A DNA stretch of 64,000 bases from Favolaschia claudopus (taxonomy: Eukaryota; Basidiomycota; Agaricomycetes; Agaricales; Mycenaceae): NCBI GenBank assembly GCA_037176885.1, contig JAWWNJ010000018.1:1302001-1366000 (forward strand), in the 5' to 3' direction. Below the pieces are notes generated by a model, which saw only the letters and a list, made by a program, of their open reading frames with translations, was not told the origin of the DNA and did no database searches. Within the stretch, counting starts at the first letter, position 1, and each line of letters opens with the position of its first letter. Positions 56,341 through 64,000 of this stretch are shown here, one piece after another. The translations under genes were made by a program, and so were the position numbers.

Positions 56341-57060
56341 CAGGTATGCATTATCTCGGTTTCATCTACTCGTGCTCACAAAAAGTGATGGCGTCGCTGG
56401 TTTTTCACATTTCTGGACGGTGGATGAATGCCTTTGCCCAAATCAAAGTGCTAGGCAGTGTAGAATGACTACGCGCATATTCCTAGCACCATGATTTGAT
56501 CAATAAATTGTGATGCGCGATCAAATGTCCGAAAAAGGTAAAACACCCAAAATTCAACTTGCCGTGGGATGTAATCAGCCAAATTGTAGCCCTGAAGGAG
56601 TAGACAAACCTGGTACTTTGAACCATGCGAAAATATACATGCAATACGGAGATATGTGGACTTCAAAGTCGGGAAAATTGATGAGCGTGCGAAAGGAGTG
56701 CTACGTCTTGTGACAAGCCGAGTGTGGAGACACGTGACTCCCCTCTCTCCACGTGACTCTCCTCTCTCCACGTCCATGTCCCGACTGAGGCTTCAAGCTC
56801 AATGGCCTCGACTTCCTTCATAAGATTGTCGTACCAAGATTTCTTCTCTTTGTCTCTGGACCCACAGCCCCAATTCTGAGGGTTCCAGACTCTCAATGTC
56901 TCACGACAGGAGACTCCGAGACACTTGCGCCTACTCAATCTCGTGGACTCTTCTTTCACCACTTCCACTTCCTTTCCCGGTCCCTGGTGTGGGCCCAAGT
57001 ACCGCAATTCCTTAGTTCCTTTTGAGGTGATGCTGGTCCTACCGCCCCGCGTACGCCTCC
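56341..57060. other. Stretch without a recognisable gene
   Basis: No domain recognised. A CACGTGACTC/CCTCTCTC unit is repeated two to three times at 56728-56772. A minus-strand open frame covers 56663-57007 but shows no family resemblance. Confidence 0.35.
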
Positions 57061-57699
57061 TCCCTCCAGTGCTGACATGCGCCTATCGGGTTACGGCCTA
57101 TTTTGTATTGTGGTTCCTGGTCAAGGTGAGTCAATCTATCTTTCTGTTCCTGTCCTCTCGTTCCGTCACCACCTACGATGTCGCCGCATCCGCACATGCT
57201 CCTAAGTACTGCGTTGCATCTCTATTGCGTCACATCCACACCTGTAATAGGACTTCGCGTTACATGCGCACCAGGCCACAGTCCACCACCTACATGTGCC
57301 TACTGCGTTACATCTGCACTTCAGCAGCGCTTACATGCGTCTGTTGCGTTATATCCGCACCTACCGCTTCGCGTTGTATCCGCACTGTCTAGCGCTTACA
57401 TGCCCCACTAATGTAGACGCTCACATGTGCCTACTGCGTCTTTTGCGTTACATCCGCACCTACCGCCTCGCGTTGTATCCGCACTGTCTAGCGCTTACAT
57501 GCCCCACCAATATAGCCTACCGCGTTACATCCGCCCCTTTCAAGCACCCACATGTGCCTATTGCGTTAAATCCGCACCATTCCAGCGCTGAGATGCCCCT
57601 ATTGTAATCTGCAGTGCCTATTGTATTACACCCCCAGGTTTCCTGCACTGCACGCTGCACATCAGCACGTTACGTTACATCCGCACAACTCCGTTGTGT

Positions 57700-59299
57700 T
57701 ACACTGACTCGGAAAAAATATGGGATCACCGGCTTGTCAATCTTTGAGGCTTGACTGTGTAGGGAGTGAGCAGTCTCCGGAGACGTTATATAGCATATCG
57801 AGTACCTACCATCGTACCCTTCTCCAGTAAAAAAAATCGAGGCTCAGGCTGTACGCGTCACGATGAGAGGGTGTGATTATCGCGCACACGTGATCCGATA
57901 CTTTTCCGCATTTGGCAAGCCCCACACTTTTCAATCCGAACCACCACAACAACTCGCTCAACTCAACTCTAACCACTCGTAACTCATCCTTACCATCATG
58001 TCTGACACTACCGCCTTAAAAAAGGCTGCGATAGTGGCCCTCAAGGAGGCAGGGTTCTCGAACAGGGCTGTAGCTGAAAGAGAGAATGTTGCGCCCTCTA
58101 CCGTCTCCCGAATCAACAACCGGTACGGTCCAACACACCATTTCGACGCAAAAACATTCAGGCCTAGTCGCCGACGTAAAATGGATGACAGGGACATCCG
58201 TACCGCCCTCCGAATGCTCTCATCGGGCCAAGCCAAGAATGTCGCAGACTTGCAACGGAGGTTTTTCCCGCATTTGCATGTCGATACGATCAAGGCAAGG
58301 CTCCGGGAGCACGGATTGGGCGTTTATGTACGTCAATCCAAGCCTCTGTTGAAGCCAGCACACAAGAAAAAGCGAATGGACTGGGCGGAGCACCATTGTT
58401 ATTGGACAGGGGAGGACTGGCGAGCCATGATATTTTCAGACGAGTCCAAGTTCAATATTTTTGGCTCAGATAGGCGGCAGTGGTGTTGGAGGGAGCGAGG
58501 GAAAGCAAACGACCCCAGATATACCAAGAAGAAACTCAAGCACAGGGGCGGGAGCGTGATGGTCTGGGGTTGTGTCACCCGACATGGGGTGGGACAACTT
58601 CACCGCATCGAGGGTATCATGGATCGCTTCGTTTACGTCGACATTCTCTCCCAGTCCCTCCTGCGCACCCTCGATGAGCACGATTTGGATCGTTCCACCG
58701 TCTATTTCCAGCAGGATGGCGACTCAAAGCACCCATCAAAGCACGCGAGCGGCTGGTTTGATCTAGAAGGCTTCGAGATCTTGCCGGGGCTCCCAACTCG
58801 CCGGATATGAGCATCATAGAGAACCTTTGGGATCACCTGGAGTGCATGGTACACGTTAGGGACCCCCTGCCGAAGAACAAGGACGACCTTTGGCTCGCTT
58901 TGAAGGAGGAGTGGGAAAGCATTGACCAGGCTTTCATCGACACGTTATATGATAGTATGCCCAATCGCGTGCGGGAGTTATTGAAGGCGAAGGGCGGGAA
59001 CACTCACTATTAACACCCCGTAGGCTTGGTTTGTCCCATTTCCTCTTCAGAGTATTATTCTGACATTGTTTTCCCAAATCGGCAAAATGCAGATTAATGA
59101 TTGGATCACCTGTCATCAACAAATCCGCTGTACAGTGCCGAGCTCTTCACGCAGAAGCTAGATCTTATATATGTATTAACTACACCTTATGGACATGCTC
59201 ATGAACCTCAAAGACCTTGTCCAAAGCTCTGCTGTCTCGCGCGAAACGGCCGACTTTCTCACGGATGACGTGATCCCATATTTTTTCCGAGTCAGTGTA
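57700..59299 (+). mobile_element. Tc1-like element, full length
   Basis: 1.6 kb bounded by TA with 28-30 bp inverted ends starting CACTGACTCGGAAAAAAT. It encodes one transposase gene (57998-59013). Structure and size are typical of Tc1. Confidence 0.9.
57998..59013 (+). pseudogene. Tc1 transposase, single frameshift
   Basis: ATG at 57998 (MSDTTALKKAAIVAL). The paired DNA-binding region includes GFSNRAVAERENVAPSTVSR and, further on, DLQRRFFPHLHVDTIKARLR. Catalytic D1 in MIFSDESKFNIFG, then GGSVMVWGCV, and D2 in VYFQQDGDSKH. The frame breaks after GFEILPG (58784-58788), where a run of G is one base short. It resumes with NSPDMSIIENLWDHLE, which carries the E, and ends LKAKGGNTHY at 59013. With one base added the spacing is DD34E, as expected for Tc1. 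Intron-less. Everything else looks intact, so the loss of activity is recent or the gap is a sequencing error. Confidence 0.85.
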
Positions 59300-59981
59300 C
59301 ATCTGCAGAACGTATTGTATTACATCCACAAGTTTCCAGTACTTGCCCAGGCTAAGAGCACGTCGAGATCACACTCTAATCGTTCAGGTGAGGAACTTTT
59401 CTTTTCTTGTTATTACATCAGACCGGCACCTACAACCTCCCATTACATGCGCACCTTTTCAGCGCTTCCGTGCGCCTCTGTACAGCACCAGTCTATTGCT
59501 TACACGGCCCTACTTCGTCAGAGCACCCGGTTTTGTCAAGTAAATCCAGTGCTTGCGTGCACCTACGTAGTATGCATGAATTACACGCACCCACATAGTC
59601 CATGTGCAGCTGGCCATTGTCTACGAGCACACGTGGTATTCGCCTTTCCTTAACCTTTGTGGCAAATATTCTGTTGTCATCCTACCGTAATGCGCCTACT
59701 TGTGTTCAACTATGTTAGTGGTCAAGGTGAGTGAGTTTTGATTTCTCCGGGTCTGCCTTATTTCATCCATTGAACTTCCGTTTCATCGACACGGGACCAG
59801 TGCTTACATGCGCTTATTGCGTTACATCTGCACCTGTCCAGAACTTTACGCGGTTCTGGCACTTGCATGTACCTATTCGCCACGCACTTTAGTGCTTGAA
59901 GCTACGTAGTATACATGGATTACACGCATCCACATAGTCGAAGTGCAGCTGGAGCTGGCCAATGTTTATGAGCCCACGTCC

Positions 59982-60156
59982 TACTGTACCAATCTGTATG
60001 ACTGAAACGCAAAATGGACCGTTACAGGCTGAAACGCTTGAAACGGCTTACAAATCACCCTTTTATGGAAGGTGACCTGCCTTATATGGGTGATTTGTAA
60101 GCGAAAAAAAGGCCGCCGTTACGCGTTACGTTTCAGTCATACAGATTGGTACAGTA
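59982..60156. mobile_element. TA-flanked MITE, family J
   Basis: 175 bp with ends CTGTACCAATCTGTATGAC and a further inverted block (TTACAAATCACCC) inside. It is inserted in one unit of the tandem repeat. Confidence 0.8.
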
Positions 60157-60500
60157 TGTGCCTTTGCTCTACCCTTTGTGGCAAATATTCTGTTGTCATC
60201 CTACTTTATGCGCCTAATTGTGTTCAACTATCTTTGTGGTCAAGGTGAGTGAATTTTAATTCTCCGGGTCTGCCTTATTTGTGTTCAACTATGTTAGTGG
60301 TCAAGGTGAGTGAGTTTTGATTTCTCCGGGTCTGCCTTATTTCATCCATTGAACTTCCGTTTCATCGGCACGGGACCAGCGCATACATGTGCTTATTGCA
60401 TTACATCTGCACCTGTCCAGAACTTTATGTGCTTCCGGCACTTGCATGTACCTACAACATGTATTCATTCGCAACACACTTTACTGCTTGTGTTGCGTGC

Positions 60501-62497
60501 GTAATAATAATCTACATCATCAACAATATTATGTATTATCATGATAAGTTGCAATCTGGCCTGAACCTACTACATGCTTAGTACTAGCATCGTGTGCTTT
60601 CACATACCTATCATTTGTTCCATTATCTTGCATCACATCTTTGCCTGATCACATCGAGGCGAGCGGTCTTTTCCTACAAAGCTGCCTATCAGTATGCGTT
60701 ACGACTTGCACGCAGTGTATTCGGCAACTATGCAACCTCTTATTTATGCTTGGCTTGTCAGAAAAAAAAAAAAAAAAAAAAAAAAAGAAGAAGCATGCCC
60801 CACCCATTTGCTGGGTTTTCATCGGCACAAATTCAGCCCTTACATACAAGTATGATACAACTACCATCCTGCCAATGACGGCGTTTCTTCTACATCATTT
60901 GACACTGGAACTTGTATTCTCCATATATGTAGAGAGTTCCCTACACCGGCTTCCAAGTTCCCAACCATGTCAACGTTCCCGCATAGTTTGGGCTGTACTC
61001 CAAAACTATTTCTGATGATATTTTCTTGGCGACCGCAAAGCCCTCTTTATACCTCCAATCACAGCCGAAGATTGCTGTTGTTCAGTGCCAAAGTTTCGCC
61101 GGCTATTCATACCGCAAGGTCCATGCATGTACCAAATACCCAGTTTATGCTCATCTCTCGTGGTCACGACAGTGTCTATGCCATCCGTTCGGCTCCTTCT
61201 CCCTACCAGAGCAATATCCTCATAGATATCATTGAGGGAAGTACGTAGCAAAACACCCACCATCTCTGTTTCCCGATTTCTTTTCCGACGATCCTCGCTA
61301 AAGAATTCTACGCCGATCTTATGGACTCGAATGCCTTCTTCTGGCCTTTACGCATTTTAGTTCCGTGTGAAATACGTGTTTAGGGGCACACGCCTCGTTG
61401 GAATACTATTGTCCATCGCTTCCTGTATACTGCCGTGTTCTCTTATCACAGCTCCCATTCTACTTATATGCGCCTACTTTCTAGCATGCAGGATTGATGC
61501 ATAGTCCATTCTGACTCGAAAACGCATTTTACGTTTTCATGAATTGTGTTTAGCTCCCGCTGCTCATCAGGGTAATCATATTATCTCAGTGTCAAATAAT
61601 TGGCCAAGAAGGTGGAGTCTGCCAAGGACGGGGCTTCTGGCCGCTCTGAAAGCGAGCCTAATTGCTATTGGGGTCGTGTCCTTCCGTTTGCGTATCCACC
61701 CAGCGCAACCTACTCTATATATACCATGAAGTCAATGCAGCCCACTATATGGGTCTAAAGCCTTGGGTTGTGAACACAGTTGTATTGAAGGTTGCTGATC
61801 GTGCAACTTCGTTGGAAAAGCGCCACTGAGTAAGACTTGGAGCGTACAAAATGGCATAGTCATGGTTTTGGAACTCAGATCCATCTTTATCGGAATATTT
61901 TAAACCCGGGTTGTTTCTGCAGTCTTCCCTTTCTACTACTAGGCATTGGACTCCGGAGATTGCTAATTTACAAGGATGTGGGCATTCTTGGTGCCGCAAC
62001 GGTTACTTACCTTGCTTCAAGTTATAATTCAAGTAACAGGCATGTTATAATGCTGGATAGCCAGCTACTTAGTGCTAAGTCTACTAGTGACACAGCCCAG
62101 AATGGGACCAATAGGAGTTACGAGTTTGAAACCCAAATGCTATCGGGTTCCTGCGGCATTTTTCTGTTTGCCCAGGTCATGTTACTCAGAATTGATAATT
62201 TCCTTTGAAGTTACCTACTATGCCTCAGAGTCTTCAGATTGCGGAACCATCATATTCATCTGGGACTGGGCTGCCGATTACGTGTCCTTCCCTATGTGGT
62301 TTGGATCCTTTCTCACATAATTGCGTTTTAACTTTGAACCTGCTACTTACTTATATCTGCTCTGCCACAATTCTTTTTTTACCAACGTGCATCCGCCTTT
62401 AACCGCTCTACGTCATTTCCCTGGTTTTAATGTGCCCTGGCACATTTTCCGGCCGTTTTCCTTGTTTTCGAAGTTTTGGGACTGTGCGTAAAGTGCC
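60501..62497. other. Stretch without a recognisable gene
   Basis: Contains an A run of about 24 at 60763-60786. Short open frames only, no domain recognised. Parts near 61040-61260 read as weakly protein-like on both strands but I cannot assign them. Confidence 0.35.
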
Positions 62498-62860
62498 TAC
62501 TGTACCTCCCTGTATGGGAGCAACACGCAGCGGACCGTGACAAAACGGTTGCCTCTTTTTCAGGCAACGGAGCCGCCGTGAGCCGTGACGGTTGCAAACA
62601 GAAGCAACCACACAGGGCCGGAATCGGGTCAAAACGAGGAAAACGCACGTCTTTTCTCTCGCAGCGGCTGGTACAAGCGCTTGTAATGGCAGGGAGGATT
62701 GCTGCAATTTTCTGAACTGAAAATTGAATTTTTTTTTTAGGGATGTCACGATTTTTTGAAGGCAACCACTCTCGCCGTTACCGTGACACGGCGGAAAAGA
62801 GGCAACGCAACGGACCCCACCGTTACCGTGACGGTTGCTCCCATACAGGGAGGTACAGTA
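62498..62860. mobile_element. TA-flanked MITE, family I
   Basis: 363 bp with inverted ends CTGTACCTCCCTGTATGGG, bounded by TA, with inverted GGTTGC and CCGTGAC blocks inside. Confidence 0.8.
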
Positions 62861-63130
62861 CAGTGTTGGTCTGTTGGTCTGCGACCACAGGCTCCATTCT
62901 ATGTTTACTCTCCTTCTACCTCTTAAGCAACTCTTAATGTCAAGGATAATGATGGTTGGCATCGAGCATTGCTTGAATGCTATCGATTGTTTGCCTTTGT
63001 TGACTTTTCCATTGCAACTTCAAACCCTGAAAAGCATCCATAGTACATACTATTACTGTTCCCTTGGATGATTGTGGTGCAGTTTTACGCACGCACTCTT
63101 CCTAGTAACTTAGTTGTGTTCATCAGCCGC

Positions 63131-64000
63131 TTTCTGGATGGTCTGGCGGACCAAGGGGATTGGCAAAAGGTGATCTCATCAGTCACATGTCTCCTCATTC
63201 TCTTCGTCTCGCCCACCTCCGCACATCGCGCTTTTGGCGCGGCGACTCCGTCTCTTTGAGACTTTCCCTTGTCCAGTCCCCCTCCATGACCCTGAGTCTT
63301 GTCCCCTGCTACTAGTCTTCTCCCCCCGTCGCTGTCATCCCTCTTTTCTCGTGTTTTTCTCCGCCTTTCTTTTGGGTGCTCACGCCGCTCTCTCGTCTTC
63401 TGCCCCACCTTCGGCTGGTCGACCTCGATGCCTTCTCTTCGGCCCCTCCCCAGACTTATCAATGTTGATGGTTTCTTGCGCTGGGGGACCCCTGACCGGG
63501 GAGCATGGACTCCTCCAAACGATGGTAGAATCTTGATGATTGCTGGGGCTCCAGTGCGTACACAGATCTGTTGGGGCCACAACCGCGTTGGGGGTTGCTG
63601 GGATGGTCGACGTCGATGTCCTCGTCGCCATGTCTGCTCTCATTGTGGAGAGCGTGCCCATATCGCACCTTCATGCCCTCGTCGTATGTCAACGCCCCCA
63701 GATGTGGCTCGGCCGATTCCGCCTCAGGAAAATCCCCCTGCTGGCGTGTTAGTGAAGCCGGGTGAGCGAGGGGGAGATGCTTCTGGCTCTCCTCGCTCGG
63801 AATCGAGCAGGGAAGTCTTGTCTCCCCCATCATCTGCCAAAATTGTGGAATCTGACCATGCTCCCACTTTTGAGGTGCCACCACCACCACTGCTTGCTCC
63901 AGCACGCCCTAATACAGACCTCCTCTTTCCGCTCACGACTCCTCATTCAAAGTCAATGCCGCCCTCAAAGCTGCGCCCCGAGGCTTGGGCGCACGCCCTC
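63131..64000 (+). mobile_element. DIRS/Ngaro-type retroelement (copy 3), cut by window end
   Basis: The A repeat of copy 1 in the opposite orientation starts at about 63131 (CTGGATGGTCTGGC) and runs to about 63350. The coding region follows. It is very close to copy 1, differing at a few positions, and opposite in orientation. Confidence 0.8.
63428..64000 (+). CDS. DIRS-like gag/RT polyprotein, N-terminal part
   Basis: ATG at 63428 (MPSLRPLPRLINVDG) opens 191 codons to the window end without a stop. The product has the Cys/His finger (CWGHNRVGGCWDG, HVCSHCGERAHIAPSC), a proline/serine linker, and the segment just before RT (PPSKLRPEAWAHAL). It is nearly identical to the protein at 17548-19591. 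Whether RT, RNase H and a recombinase follow cannot be seen here. Confidence 0.75.
   Translation, partial: MPSLRPLPRLINVDGFLRWGTPDRGAWTPPNDGRILMIAGAPVRTQICWGHNRVGGCWDGRRRCPRRHVCSHCGERAHIAPSCPRRMSTPPDVARPIPPQENPPAGVLVKPGERGGDASGSPRSESSREVLSPPSSAKIVESDHAPTFEVPPPPLLAPARPNTDLLFPLTTPHSKSMPPSKLRPEAWAHAL

Larger units (their letters stand above)
57060..60500. repeat. Degenerate tandem repeat array with TE insertions
   Basis: Left part (57180-57700): repeated GCGTTACATCCGCACC units with ATGTGCCTACTGCG spacers. Right part (59300-60480): longer units of roughly 340-370 bp containing TTTGTGGCAAATATTCTG, GGTCAAGGTGAGTGAG and CTCCGGGTCTGCCTTATT, with two full and one partial repeat. A Tc1 element (57700-59299) separates the two parts and a MITE (59982-60156) sits in one unit. 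Confidence 0.65.

Noticed and set aside
60763..60786. Poly(A) tail of a non-LTR retrotransposon
   Set aside because: No reverse transcriptase or target duplication next to it; could be a simple homopolymer.

Overview
The window looks like a repeat-rich stretch of a basidiomycete (Agaricomycotina) nuclear genome. Introns are 40-56 bp with GT...AG ends, and nearly every recognisable gene belongs to a transposon or to gene families known to be expanded in mushroom-forming fungi. I see no confident single-copy housekeeping gene, rRNA, complete tRNA or CRISPR array. The species cannot be named from sequence reading alone.

Layout. 1-5.1 kb: small TA-flanked inverted-repeat elements around a PIF/Harbinger pair (Myb-like partner 1065-2333 +, transposase 2419-3641 -). 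6.0-8.3 kb: a second, decayed Harbinger pair. 9.65-15.2 kb: a train of abutting elements ending in a complete, apparently very young LTR retrotransposon (11148-15193) with no gag-pol. 15.7 kb: a 105-bp hairpin with a 9-bp target duplication. 16.75-20.1 kb and 25.46-28.55 kb: two DIRS/Ngaro-type retroelements with split direct repeats and gag-like/RT/RNase H proteins but no tyrosine recombinase. A third copy starts at about 63.13 kb and leaves the window. 20-25 kb: MITEs, a possible small host gene and a helicase (PIF1/Helitron-type) remnant. 29-35.9 kb: nested MITEs and an odd compound element (32.37-33.45 kb) with fragments of a RecQ-like helicase and a DUF6589-like protein. 36-41.9 kb: a retroelement remnant and more MITEs. 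42.14-45.67 kb: a Tc1/mariner element with 71-bp inverted repeats that carries two convergent genes, an intact 449-aa passenger of a basidiomycete-expanded family and the transposase. 45.67-48.46 kb: a third Harbinger element, internally deleted so that its two genes run into each other. 50-54.7 kb: nested MITEs. 54.9-56.3 kb: a broken DUF6729-like/exonuclease gene split by a MITE with an 8-bp duplication. 57.1-60.5 kb: a tandem repeat invaded by a full-length Tc1 element and a MITE.

A recurring theme is two convergent genes between inverted repeats: three Harbinger elements, the 42-45 kb Tc1/mariner element and probably the 32 kb compound element. In two of them an internal deletion has fused the gene 3' parts. 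The best candidates for something undescribed are the Tc1/mariner-plus-passenger element, the DIRS-like elements without recombinase, and the helicase/DUF6589 compound element.
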